This document shows, piece after piece, positions 1 through 8,118 of a stretch of DNA of 28,260 bases. Source of the DNA: an uncultured Bacteroidales bacterium. GTDB lineage: Bacteria > Bacteroidota > Bacteroidia > Bacteroidales > Lentimicrobiaceae. The position numbers and the translations under genes are program-made. The notes beneath the pieces were generated by a model. The model was not told the DNA's origin. It did not search any database and was given only the letters and a program-made list of their open reading frames with translations. Positions within the stretch are counted from its first letter, which is position 1. Every line of letters starts with the position of its first letter. The DNA lies in assembly GCA_937864935.1 (NCBI GenBank), contig CALMDN010000321.1, positions 1 through 28,260 on the forward strand. The letters run 5' to 3'.

Positions 1-98
1 ACTTCATACTCCGGCTTAAGCGACAAATGGTGCGACATAATCCTGGCAAAGATTACATCATCCTCAACAATAAAAATCCTGAGTGGTTCCTGAGACAT
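1..98 (-). CDS. Response regulator, N-terminal fragment (partial)
   Basis: The reverse strand from 98 reads MSQEPLRIFIVEDD followed by VIFARIMSHHLSLKPEYEV and then leaves the window. A hydrophobic strand ending in V-E-D-D is the beta-1 and acidic-pocket signature of a CheY-like receiver domain, where the paired acids bind Mg2+ beside the phosphoacceptor Asp, which lies outside the window. Only 32 codons are visible, so the output domain (NtrC-like, LytTR, DNA-binding or none) cannot be told. The ATG at 98 is the only sensible start because the receiver fold begins five residues later. It is transcribed in the same direction as dusB, 114 nt downstream of the dusB stop. No perfect -7 box is visible in that gap, so its promoter is unclear. 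Confidence 0.75.
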   Translation of the reverse strand, partial: MSQEPLRIFIVEDDVIFARIMSHHLSLKPEYE

Positions 99-212
99 CC
101 TGTCCTGAAATTTTATCCGAAGTTACAAACTTTTTATAATTCCGGGCTGACTGCCATCGCTGAAAAAGGCATCACAATATATCCTGAAAAATGCCCATAG
201 TAATCCCATAAA

Positions 213-1193
213 TCATGAATTTCTGTAGATTTTTTCTATTTGTTCAAGCGTTTCTGACACCTGCTGGATGGTCGTGGCCGTAAGCAAGCTGAGCTTGAAG
301 GGTTTGAAGTCAGGCAGTCCGCTGAAATAACGCGCATAATGACGCCTGGTTTCGAGCAGTGCGGTGGTCTCGCCTTTCCATTGTGCCGACAAAAACAGGT
401 GTTCGCGGCATATTTCTACCCTTTCTGCCACACCAGGCATTGGCAGAATACAGCCGGTAGCCAGAAATTGCTTCACCTGACCGAAAATCCATGGATTGCC
501 GATGGCACCACGGCCAATCATGATGCCGTCTGCTCCGGTTGATAGTTTCATCTGCAAAGCGGAAGGCCCATCGGTAACATCGCCGTTCCCGACAATGGGA
601 ATGTGGATTCCGGGCGTGTTTTTAACCTCACCTATCAGTGTCCAGTCGGCCTTACCCCCATAAAGCTGGGCTCTTGTGCGGCCATGTATGGTCAGTGCGG
701 CAATTCCGCAATCCTGTAACCGGGGCGCCAGGTCAACAATAATTCTCGATTTCTCATCCCAACCCAGTCGGGTTTTAACCGTTACCGGCACTTTGACTGC
801 CTTTGCCACTGAACGGGTGATTTCAAGCATCAGTGGTATGTTTTGCAGGAGCGCTGCCCCGCCACCCTTGTTGACAATTTTCCTCACCGGGCAGCCGAAA
901 TTCAGGTCAATGAAATCGGGCCCGGCTTCTTCAGCCAGCCGTGCAGCCATGACCATCGCCTCCACATTGTTGCCAAACAGCTGTATGGCAGCCGGCCGTT
1001 CACTATCAGAAAGTTCAAGCTTCCGCCGGCTTCTGGCAACTTCCCGGATCAGTCCTTCAGAAGCAATAAACTCGGTAAAAACCACATCGGCACCCAGCCG
1101 CTTACACAACAGCCTGAACGGCGGATCGGTAATATCCTCCATCGGTGCCAGCATAACCGGAAAATCAGGCAATTCAACAGTTCCTATCTTCAT
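213..1193 (-). CDS. dusB: tRNA-dihydrouridine synthase (DusB-like)
   Basis: 326-residue flavoenzyme that reduces specific uridines in the D-loop of tRNA to dihydrouridine with FMN and NAD(P)H in the cytoplasm. Visible family motifs are MLAPMEDITD near residue 14 (FMN site), DLNFGCPVRKI around 97-106 with the catalytic acid Cys101, KTRLGW near 140, HGRTRAQLYGG near 170, and MIGRGAIGNPWIF near 225 (phosphate-binding end of the TIM barrel), followed by the helical tRNA-binding tail. The length matches bacterial DusB (about 320). The start at 1193 is supported by the conserved N-terminus. Only two nucleotides separate this start from the longest reading of the divergent protease gene, so the promoters overlap or lie inside the opposite gene. 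DusB versus another Dus paralogue is assigned on overall resemblance. Confidence 0.93.
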   Translation of the reverse strand: MKIGTVELPDFPVMLAPMEDITDPPFRLLCKRLGADVVFTEFIASEGLIREVARSRRKLELSDSERPAAIQLFGNNVEAMVMAARLAEEAGPDFIDLNFGCPVRKIVNKGGGAALLQNIPLMLEITRSVAKAVKVPVTVKTRLGWDEKSRIIVDLAPRLQDCGIAALTIHGRTRAQLYGGKADWTLIGEVKNTPGIHIPIVGNGDVTDGPSALQMKLSTGADGIMIGRGAIGNPWIFGQVKQFLATGCILPMPGVAERVEICREHLFLSAQWKGETTALLETRRHYARYFSGLPDFKPFKLSLLTATTIQQVSETLEQIEKIYRNS

Positions 1194-1199
1194 TTATGT

Positions 1200-1207
1200 T
1201 ACTTTTG
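1200..1207 (+). promoter_or_regulatory. Bacteroidota -7 box for the CPBP protease gene
   Basis: TACTTTTG is a perfect match to the TAnnTTTG element read by the Bacteroidota primary sigma factor. It lies 51 nt before the ATG at 1259. No clear TTTG -33 element is visible 19-21 nt upstream, so the assignment rests on the -7 box and its position. Confidence 0.45.
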
Positions 1208-1258
1208 ATGGGGGAAAAACCTGTAACCAAGCGCAAAATAACGAATTTTTATCCTGCC

Positions 1259-2182
1259 ATGCTCCGCCAGCCGCTTTTCAGCAATCTTACCATGGGTTCA
1301 AGGATATTGCTACTGGTTTTGGTAATCCTGCTTTCCGGGGCTGTTTCGCTTTCCCTCTCTTACCTGATCTCTCTGGTGGTCTGGGGTAACGACATTTTTA
1401 TGACCTCCGGCGATCCCGCAACGGCCAACATTGTGTTTTTACGCTTTGTGCAGATGTTCAACCAGTTGGGGTTCTTTCTCCTGCCCCCCCTGCTTTATGC
1501 CTGGCTGAGTGAGCAATCACCCTCAGATTTTCTGGGCTTTACACGTCCTGCACCATTCACCCTGGTTTTAAGCCTGGCTCTGATTCTCTCAGTTATTCCA
1601 CTGATGGGTGAACTGTCGAGGTGGAACGAACAGCTCGATCTTCCCGGCTGGCTTTCCGGCATAGAAAAATGGATGATTGATTCAGAGGAATCAGCCATGG
1701 AACTCACCCTGCGCTTTCTCGGTGAACCGGGAGTTTCCTCATTGCTCATCAACCTTGTCATGATCGCGTTGCTGCCGGCACTGGGCGAAGAACTGCTCTT
1801 CAGATCCGCTTTGCTGGGTATTTTCAGAAAAATGTTCAGAGGGATTCACTGGCCGGTCATCCTCTCTTCTGTCATTTTCAGTGCCCTGCACCTCCAGTTT
1901 TTTGGCTTTCTGCCCCGCTTTATGCTTGGACTGGTATTCGGGTATCTTTACCTCTGGTCCGGATCAGTATGGGTACCGGTCAGCATGCATTTTGTCAACA
2001 ATGCCAGTGTGGTTATCGCAGCTTATCTTTACAACAACAACCTTTCCCCTATTCCGGCCGAAGAATTCGGAACAACTTCTTCAACACTATTGATAGTCAG
2101 TTCTTTTATCATCTGTTTGGTTATTCTTTTTTTGATCTTCCGCAACAGCAGGAAACCAGACACGCTTGACAATTTCAGCTGA
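1259..2182 (+). CDS. CPBP-family (CAAX-type) intramembrane metalloprotease
   Basis: Integral membrane protein of about 307 residues with seven or so hydrophobic segments. It carries the Abi/CPBP signatures: GEELLFRSAL (E177-E178 and R182 counting from 1259), SALHLQFFGF (H211), and MHFVNN (H244, N248). These Glu and His residues form the metal site in Rce1-type proteases. Family members process prenylated proteins in eukaryotes and have bacteriocin-immunity or unknown roles in bacteria; the substrate here is unknown. I prefer the ATG at 1259 (MLRQPLFSNLT) because a perfect -7 box, TACTTTTG, sits at 1200-1207, so a transcript would begin near 1212. Longer in-frame starts exist at 1196 and 1208 and would add 21 or 17 polar residues. 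The gene is divergent from dusB, and cysS follows with its own promoter box. Confidence 0.85.
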   Translation: MLRQPLFSNLTMGSRILLLVLVILLSGAVSLSLSYLISLVVWGNDIFMTSGDPATANIVFLRFVQMFNQLGFFLLPPLLYAWLSEQSPSDFLGFTRPAPFTLVLSLALILSVIPLMGELSRWNEQLDLPGWLSGIEKWMIDSEESAMELTLRFLGEPGVSSLLINLVMIALLPALGEELLFRSALLGIFRKMFRGIHWPVILSSVIFSALHLQFFGFLPRFMLGLVFGYLYLWSGSVWVPVSMHFVNNASVVIAAYLYNNNLSPIPAEEFGTTSSTLLIVSSFIICLVILFLIFRNSRKPDTLDNFS

Positions 2183-2261
2183 AAGCAAGGGTTTAGCAAA
2201 ACATTCCATGGTCCAAAATGAGTTTTAGCTTTGCTTTACCGGCTATGTTGACGGGTTTTAA

Positions 2262-2269
2262 TAATTTTG
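2262..2269 (+). promoter_or_regulatory. Bacteroidota -7 box for cysS
   Basis: TAATTTTG matches TAnnTTTG exactly and ends 21 nt before the ATG at 2291. It overlaps the in-frame ATG at 2267, which would lie upstream of the predicted transcript start. This decides the start codon in favour of 2291. A -33 TTTG at the right distance is not obvious. Confidence 0.5.
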
Positions 2270-2290
2270 TACGCAGCAATTCTGATGATC

Positions 2291-3760
2291 ATGGAACATA
2301 AACTGGTTGTTCACAATACACTTAGCCGGCGTAAAGAAACTTTTGAGCCCATCAATCCTCCACATGTGGGTATGTATGTTTGCGGGCCAACCGTATATGG
2401 CGATGCCCACCTTGGACATGCCCGCTCGGCCATCGTCTTCGACCTGGTATTCCGTTATCTTCAGCACCTGGGCTACAAAGTGCGGTATGTGCGCAACATC
2501 ACCGATGTTGGACACCTTGAAAACGATGCCGATACAGGGGAAGACAAAATTGCCAAAAAAGCACGGCTTGAACAGCTTGAACCCATGGAGGTGGTACAAT
2601 ACTTTACCGATCGTTACCATTCCGACATGGCCCGGCTCAATACGCTCAGCCCCAGCATTGAACCAAGGGCTTCCGGACATATCATTGAGCAGATCGGGAT
2701 GATTGAAAACATCCTCGACAACGATCTGGCCTATGAAAGCGAAGGTTCAGTGTACTTTGATGTTGAAAAATACAACAAACAATACCATTACGGAAAGCTA
2801 TCGGGTCGGGTACTTGAAGACCTGATGACCAATACACGTGACCTTGACGGGCAGGGTGAAAAACGCAATCCGTTTGATTTTGCCCTCTGGAAAAAGGCGC
2901 AGCCAGAGCACATCATGCGCTGGCCCTCGCGCTGGAGCAAGGGATTCCCCGGATGGAACCTCGAGTGCTCTGCCATGAGTGCACGCTACCTCGGCGAACG
3001 CTTCGATATTCACGGGGGTGGCATGGACCTGCTCTTCCCGCATCACGAATCGGAAATCGCACAGAGCGTTGCCGCCAACGATACCGATCCGGTCAAATAC
3101 TGGCTGCACAACAACATGATTACGGTCAACGGACAGAAAATGGGGAAATCGCTGGGCAATTTTATCACCCTCAGCGAATTCTTTACGGGGAACCACCCTT
3201 CCCTTGAAAAAGCCTACAGCCCGATGACCATTCGGTTTTTCATCCTGCAGGCCCACTACCGCAGCACCCTCGATTTCTCTAACGAAGCCCTGCTGGCTGC
3301 CGAAAAAGGCTACGAACGCTTTATGAATGCCTGGAATACCCTGGTAAAACTTCAACCATCGCAGGTCTCCTCGGTTCAGATTGAACCAATCAGAAAAAAC
3401 TGCTATGATGCCATGAACGATGACTTCAACAGCCCAATGGTGATTGCCAGCCTCTTTGAAGCCGTCAGAATCATCAACTCGGTGAACGATAAGAAGGAGA
3501 CACTCTCAAGCACTGATCTTGAGCTGCTGCGCGACACCTTCAATACCTTTACCGGTGCCATTCTCGGACTGAAACCTGAAAATGAGTCGTCGGCCGACAA
3601 TGCAACCCTCGATGGCCTGATGCAGCTGATTCTTGATCTGAGGATGAACGCCAAATCAGCCAAAGACTTTGCTACCGCAGATAAAATCAGAAATGAACTT
3701 TCAAAAATCGGCATTTCGGTAAAGGATACGAAAGATGGGGCAACCTGGGAAATAAACTGA
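2291..3760 (+). CDS. cysS: Cysteinyl-tRNA synthetase
   Basis: Class I aminoacyl-tRNA synthetase of 489 residues that charges tRNA-Cys with cysteine in the cytoplasm. Visible signatures are [19 protein letters not shown] (residues 28-46), containing the zinc ligand Cys31 and the HIGH-type motif HLGH at 40-43; [12 protein letters not shown] with the second zinc cysteine; the zinc-proximal [20 protein letters not shown]; and the KMSKS-type loop KMGKS at 283-287. The C-terminal DALR-like helical bundle follows. The protein keeps the very conserved Bacteroidota form of the region after HLGH ([31 protein letters not shown]). The start at MEHKLVV is chosen because family members begin there and because the upstream ATG at 2267 overlaps the -7 box. 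The next gene starts 65 nt downstream and may be co-transcribed. Confidence 0.97.
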   Translation: MEHKLVVHNTLSRRKETFEPINPPHVGMYVCGPTVYGDAHLGHARSAIVFDLVFRYLQHLGYKVRYVRNITDVGHLENDADTGEDKIAKKARLEQLEPMEVVQYFTDRYHSDMARLNTLSPSIEPRASGHIIEQIGMIENILDNDLAYESEGSVYFDVEKYNKQYHYGKLSGRVLEDLMTNTRDLDGQGEKRNPFDFALWKKAQPEHIMRWPSRWSKGFPGWNLECSAMSARYLGERFDIHGGGMDLLFPHHESEIAQSVAANDTDPVKYWLHNNMITVNGQKMGKSLGNFITLSEFFTGNHPSLEKAYSPMTIRFFILQAHYRSTLDFSNEALLAAEKGYERFMNAWNTLVKLQPSQVSSVQIEPIRKNCYDAMNDDFNSPMVIASLFEAVRIINSVNDKKETLSSTDLELLRDTFNTFTGAILGLKPENESSADNATLDGLMQLILDLRMNAKSAKDFATADKIRNELSKIGISVKDTKDGATWEIN

Positions 3761-3825
3761 TTCTCCACATTCCCTCAACATTGCCGGATAACCGGCTATT
3801 GCATTCACCAATAAACATCGTGCGT

Positions 3826-5514
3826 ATGAAACGAACAATTCACCTGCTGCTGTCGTTAACAGCGCTTGCAATCATCACCTTTGCTTGCAGCAATAAAAAA
3901 GAACAGATGGAAAACGAACTCAAAACATTTATTGCCCGGTGGGAACAAACCATTGAACCACTTCAGAAAGAAGCCTACACCGCCTATTGGAATGCATCGA
4001 TATCAGGAAAAGATGAAGATTATGCTGTTTCTGAGCAGCTGCAACTGAAGCTGAACAGCATTTTCACCAACAAGGAAGATTTTGCCCTGCTCAGGAAAAT
4101 CAGGGAATCGGGCGCAGTTACCGATACGCTGCTCAGACGTCAGCTCGAAGTGCTCTACAATCAGTACCTGGGAAATCAGATCGATACAAGCCTGCTGGCA
4201 AAGCGTATCAAAATGGAAGTTGAAATCGAGAAGAAATACTCGAATTTCAGGGCAGAGGTAAATGGCAAAAAACTCAGCGATAACGATGTCGAAGAGATTC
4301 TTAAAACCTCTGCCAACAGTGCAGAATTACAGGCAGCCTGGGAAGGGCACAAAAAGATCGGCGAACTCGTAGCCGATGACATCATCGCGCTGGTGAAAGT
4401 GCGCAACCAGATTGCCAAAGAACTCGGGTTCAGCAATTACCACGCCATGAGTCTGGAACTGAGCGAGCAGAATCCCGATGACATCAGTACGCTGTTCGAT
4501 GAACTCGACAACCTGACCCGCGATGCCTTTGCCGGCCTGAAAGATGAGATTGACACCTACCTTTCTGCCAGACTCAACATCCCCAAAGACGGGCTGATGC
4601 CCTGGCATTACCAGAACCGCTTCTTCCAGGAGGCTCCGGCCATCTACAGTGTTGACCTCGACAAATACTACAAAAGTCAGAACATCGAAAAACTGACCTC
4701 CGATTATTACACCAGCATCGGGCTCGATATTTCTGATATGCTCGCCAGCAGCGATCTGTACGAAAAACCGGGGAAGAACCAGCATGCCTATTGCATCGAC
4801 ATTGACAACGCCGGCGATGTCAGGATTCTCTGCAATATCAAACCCAATTACAGCTGGATGAATACCATGCTGCATGAATTCGGCCATGGTGTTTACGACA
4901 AGTATATCGACAGAAATCTGCCCTTCAGCCTGCGCAACCCGGCCCATACTTTTACCACCGAAGCCATTGCCATGTTGTTTGGACGTATGGGATCAAATCC
5001 ACAGTGGATGAAGGATATGGGACTGATCGACTCTGTTGAACAGGCTGCAATTACCGCAGAGAGCAACAGGGTGCTCCGCCTTGAACAACTTACCTTCAGC
5101 CGTTGGGCACAGGTAATGTACCGCTTCGAAAAGTCGCTCTACGAAAACCCCGATCAGGATCTGAATGGCCTCTGGTGGAACCTTGTAGAAAAGTACCAGA
5201 TGATAAAACGTCCTGCAGGCCGCGATCTCCCCGACTGGGCAAGTAAAATTCACATTGCCACCTCACCCTGCTACTACCACAACTACCTGCTGGGTGAATT
5301 GCTGGCTTCGCAACTGAACCATTATATTTCAACCCAGGTCATCGGTTCGGGAAACATCATGAACCAGAGCTTCTTTGGCAACAAGGAAACAGGGCACTAT
5401 CTGACCGAAAAAGTTTTTGAGCCCGGAGCGCGCCTCTATTGGAACGATATGATTGAAAAAGCCACCGGAGAAAAGCTGACTGCCCGCTATTACGCCGAAC
5501 AGTTTGTGAACTGA
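3826..5514 (+). CDS. M2-family (ACE-like) metallopeptidase lipoprotein
   Basis: 562-residue predicted lipoprotein. An N-terminal hydrophobic stretch ends in ITFAC, so Cys21 is a likely lipidation site and the mature enzyme would face the periplasm or cell surface. The zinc signature HEFGH lies at 350-354, and TTEAIAM supplies a candidate third ligand at Glu379. The 29-residue spacing from His350 is close to that of angiotensin-converting-enzyme-type peptidases (H-E-x-x-H then E about 28 residues from the first His). Members of this family are peptidyl dipeptidases or carboxypeptidases; the substrate here is unknown. A TTG at 3781 could extend the frame, but the ATG at 3826 gives a clean signal peptide. 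A strong intrinsic terminator follows 23 nt after the stop. A small hairpin (GCCGG-ataa-CCGGC, 3783-3796) sits between cysS and this gene. Confidence 0.88.
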   Translation: MKRTIHLLLSLTALAIITFACSNKKEQMENELKTFIARWEQTIEPLQKEAYTAYWNASISGKDEDYAVSEQLQLKLNSIFTNKEDFALLRKIRESGAVTDTLLRRQLEVLYNQYLGNQIDTSLLAKRIKMEVEIEKKYSNFRAEVNGKKLSDNDVEEILKTSANSAELQAAWEGHKKIGELVADDIIALVKVRNQIAKELGFSNYHAMSLELSEQNPDDISTLFDELDNLTRDAFAGLKDEIDTYLSARLNIPKDGLMPWHYQNRFFQEAPAIYSVDLDKYYKSQNIEKLTSDYYTSIGLDISDMLASSDLYEKPGKNQHAYCIDIDNAGDVRILCNIKPNYSWMNTMLHEFGHGVYDKYIDRNLPFSLRNPAHTFTTEAIAMLFGRMGSNPQWMKDMGLIDSVEQAAITAESNRVLRLEQLTFSRWAQVMYRFEKSLYENPDQDLNGLWWNLVEKYQMIKRPAGRDLPDWASKIHIATSPCYYHNYLLGELLASQLNHYISTQVIGSGNIMNQSFFGNKETGHYLTEKVFEPGARLYWNDMIEKATGEKLTARYYAEQFVN

Positions 5515-5537
5515 ATATAAGCTTTAAAAAGTATACC

Positions 5538-5572
5538 ATGCCCGGCACCAAAATATGCCGGGCATTTTTTTT
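5538..5572 (+). terminator. Intrinsic terminator after the M2 peptidase
   Basis: Perfect 10-bp stem ATGCCCGGCA / TGCCGGGCAT with an 8-nt loop (ccaaaata), running directly into eight T residues. It would end the cysS-peptidase transcription unit. The rest of the 5515-5791 gap holds no clear gene. CAATTTTG at 5698-5705, one mismatch from TAnnTTTG, is a weak promoter candidate for the next gene. Confidence 0.9.
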
Positions 5573-5791
5573 GACAGGCATTTCGGCAACGACGGTATGC
5601 ACACATACATTTTGCTGTTTAACTGACTTTTTCAACAGCTCACCACCCTTTTTCCACAGTTCACAGCTTTTTATTTTCCGGTACAGAAATTCCGTTGCAA
5701 TTTTGCCTCGTTAAAAAGTTAATAGAACCGGATTCCTTTTGGCACGGTTTTTTCAATTGACATCAGACAAGAAATCAAAAAACGCAAAATC

Positions 5792-6526
5792 ATGAAACGC
5801 ATTCACAAAACCTCCCTGCTGCTCTCTGCAATAGCCCTTACTTTATTCATGACCTCCTGCGAAGTGGATTCATGGCACAACATCCGCGGAAGCGGTCCGG
5901 TGGTGAGTGAAACCCGTGAGGTACCCATTCACCGCGACATTTACATTTCAGTACCGGCAGAAGTATACATTTATCAGAGTCCCTACCAGGAACTCACGCT
6001 CGAAGCCCAGTCCAATGTACTCGATGCTATTGAGACCTATGTTGAAGGCAGTGAGCTGAAAATCAGGCTCGAAGATGGTGCCGGCCTCGGTTCGCATGAA
6101 ACCATCAGAATTTATATCTCTTCGGCTATGTTCAACACCATCCGGCTCTCAGGTTCTGTTGACCTCTATTCCGAAACCTCCATTGTAACTGACGTACTTG
6201 ATATCAGTATCTCCGGATCAGGAAAGGTAGACCTTGCAGTGGTTGCCAACGAAGTCAGGGCATCCATTTCAGGCAGTGGCAACATGTGGCTTGAAGGATC
6301 AACCATTTATCAGGAACTGACAATTTCCGGATCGGGCGATATCAGCAGCTTCGGACTCCTCAGCGAAACAGCCGATATCAACATCAGCGGATCAGGGGAA
6401 GCCGAAGTGCGGGTAGAAGAATATATGAAAGCACGGATCAGCGGAAGTGGAAGTGTATACTACAAAGGCTATCCCGAGATTGACGGAAAAGTTTCCGGCT
6501 CAGGTAACATTGTGAATGTCAATTAA
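5792..6526 (+). CDS. DUF2807 (head GIN domain) lipoprotein
   Basis: 244-residue predicted lipoprotein: the signal peptide ends in FMTSC with Cys23. The mature part has the DUF2807 / putative auto-transporter adhesin head GIN pattern: an early segment VPAEVYIYQSPYQELTLEA, then regularly spaced ISGSG motifs (five or more between about 145 and 240), as expected for turns of a right-handed beta-solenoid. The family is abundant in Bacteroidota and its function is not established; export to the cell surface is plausible. It is flanked by intrinsic terminators on both sides and is therefore probably monocistronic. The ATG at 5792 is the only start that gives a full signal peptide. No sign of truncation is seen. 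Confidence 0.88.
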   Translation: MKRIHKTSLLLSAIALTLFMTSCEVDSWHNIRGSGPVVSETREVPIHRDIYISVPAEVYIYQSPYQELTLEAQSNVLDAIETYVEGSELKIRLEDGAGLGSHETIRIYISSAMFNTIRLSGSVDLYSETSIVTDVLDISISGSGKVDLAVVANEVRASISGSGNMWLEGSTIYQELTISGSGDISSFGLLSETADINISGSGEAEVRVEEYMKARISGSGSVYYKGYPEIDGKVSGSGNIVNVN

Positions 6527-6614
6527 TACGCTTGGTTTACTCAGTGCCGGACAGGAGATTTCACCTCAGGGTGCCGGCACACCCGATCTCATTTTTGGTT
6601 AATATATATTCCCC

Positions 6615-6645
6615 CTCCCGGTAATTCTGCCGGGAGCTTTTTTTT
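6615..6645 (+). terminator. Intrinsic terminator after the DUF2807 gene
   Basis: Stem CTCCCGG / CCGGGAG (6615-6621 and 6630-6636) with an 8-nt loop, followed after one C by eight T residues. An additional inverted repeat, GTGCCGG / CCGGCAC (6544-6550 and 6574-6580), lies between the stop codon and this terminator. No T-run supports termination in the reverse direction. Confidence 0.85.
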
Positions 6646-6701
6646 ACCGGGATAAAAAATTCATGAGGATTCAGCACCTGCATTCATCCACCATCTTATC
6701 A

Positions 6702-8114
6702 TCAATTGGCACCACTGCTGAACATGAGTTTGATCCTGCCCTCTGCTCCGAGAAATGGCTTCACACCTTCCGGGGTAATCAGAATACGACCGATGGCCAG
6801 CCTGTTCACCTGCCCGGAAAGAGTAACACCTTCTGCAATCCTGTATGACCTGAGGTTGTTGTTGAGTTCGGCCTGCAGGGCTTTCAAATCCTTTGCCAGC
6901 GGCCATACCATTTGTTTAGCTACCATATTGCGGAAACCTCCCTGGTAAATCCAGGCTGCTGACTTAATAAGTACATTCCTGGTTGAAAGATCGAAATCAA
7001 AATCATTGAGCACCAGGGTTGAATCCTGCGCCCGGAAGGCTGGTACTCCTTTGAAATAAATCGTCCCCCTGAAACTTCCTGAGAGGGTTGTTGCTGCCAC
7101 AAGCTTTCCGTCGCTGCCATATATTTCAATGTCTTCAACGCGCACGCTGCGCCGTCCTTCGGTAAATGTCTGCCCTGCAAGATACTTTTTTACCTGTGTG
7201 TTGATTTCATTGAACGGTATATCAACTGAAGTATTGATAATCACTTTGTCATCAATATCATTGCTGATCTGCAGCTTCGGCAAGGGAGCCGACGGCAGAA
7301 CTGCCGGCTTTTGCCCTATGTAGGATTCAATTACCGATTTCACCCCGCTCCTGTGCCTGATCATCCCTCCCGAAGCGGTAACCGGAGATGCATAGAAACC
7401 CTCAGGTTGAATCTTAAGCCAGACATTGTATTCTTCATTGAGACAAACCGGCTGATTCAATGTTCTCCAGGCCTCGAGTGCAGTTGTTTTCAGATCAAAA
7501 TAATCCTTAACACTTTCGTCGATGGTATTACCCATGGATTTGAGATTGCTCTGAAGGATCAGATCAGCTACAAACTTCACCGGGATGTTCAATCCGCCGA
7601 CTTTAACCACCGGATCCGTCAGCCATTCATAACCATCACTTTCTGTTTTCGTCGTGAGGCTCCAGTCGGGATTGAGGGTGACCGCTGTTCGGAATTTCAG
7701 TGCCAGAGCGCCGTTCAATTCCCGGTAATCTGAAAGGGAAATACCGAATTTATCAACTTTAAATCCTGCTTTGATCCATATTTTAAGCGGAACGCGGTAA
7801 CTCAGGATATTGTTGGTCATGTTTAACGAAATCTCACCCTGCTTCCAGGCCTTTACCATCAGGTTATCGCCTCCGTTGTCTTCAAGGCTGTTGTCTTCAT
7901 ACACCAGGCCGGTGAATTGTTTGTTGACTTCGCGCTGAATATCCGAAATTCTTGCTTCTGTGGTAAATCCGATCACCGAAGGTGATGTTCTGATTACATC
8001 CGGAAGGTAAGATTCCGTGGGTTTTTCAACTTTTACGGTAGAACAGGATGTAATGCCCAGCAACAGCATTGCTGCTGTGTGAATGCAGGCAATGTGGATG
8101 ACCTTTTTAATCAT
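6702..8114 (-). CDS. DUF4403-family lipoprotein
   Basis: 470-residue protein with a lipoprotein signal peptide ending in GITSC (Cys24). The mature sequence begins with a DUF4403-like region (S-Y-L-P-D-V-I, then alternating strands such as LNMTNNILSYRVPLKIWIKA) and ends in a second repeat-like part with QVNRLAIGRILITPEGVKPF near 440. DUF4403 proteins are found in Bacteroidota and some Proteobacteria and resemble lipid-binding BPI/TULIP-like proteins; I give that resemblance as a possibility only. The molecular role is unknown. It starts four nucleotides after the stop of the exonuclease/GIY-YIG gene on the same strand, so the two are very likely co-transcribed from the promoter box at 9472-9479. 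The functional link between them is not obvious. Confidence 0.82.
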   Translation of the reverse strand: MIKKVIHIACIHTAAMLLLGITSCSTVKVEKPTESYLPDVIRTSPSVIGFTTEARISDIQREVNKQFTGLVYEDNSLEDNGGDNLMVKAWKQGEISLNMTNNILSYRVPLKIWIKAGFKVDKFGISLSDYRELNGALALKFRTAVTLNPDWSLTTKTESDGYEWLTDPVVKVGGLNIPVKFVADLILQSNLKSMGNTIDESVKDYFDLKTTALEAWRTLNQPVCLNEEYNVWLKIQPEGFYASPVTASGGMIRHRSGVKSVIESYIGQKPAVLPSAPLPKLQISNDIDDKVIINTSVDIPFNEINTQVKKYLAGQTFTEGRRSVRVEDIEIYGSDGKLVAATTLSGSFRGTIYFKGVPAFRAQDSTLVLNDFDFDLSTRNVLIKSAAWIYQGGFRNMVAKQMVWPLAKDLKALQAELNNNLRSYRIAEGVTLSGQVNRLAIGRILITPEGVKPFLGAEGRIKLMFSSGAN

Positions 8115-8118
8115 GGGT

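Noticed and set aside
676..1389. A 237-codon open frame on the plus strand across most of dusB.
   Set aside because: It lies antisense to a well-conserved gene, shows no recognisable family, and its length is explained by the codon use of dusB on the other strand.
5936..6526. Repeated ISGSG motifs considered as a DNA repeat.
   Set aside because: They are coding turns of a beta-solenoid in the DUF2807 protein, and the underlying DNA is not closely repeated.
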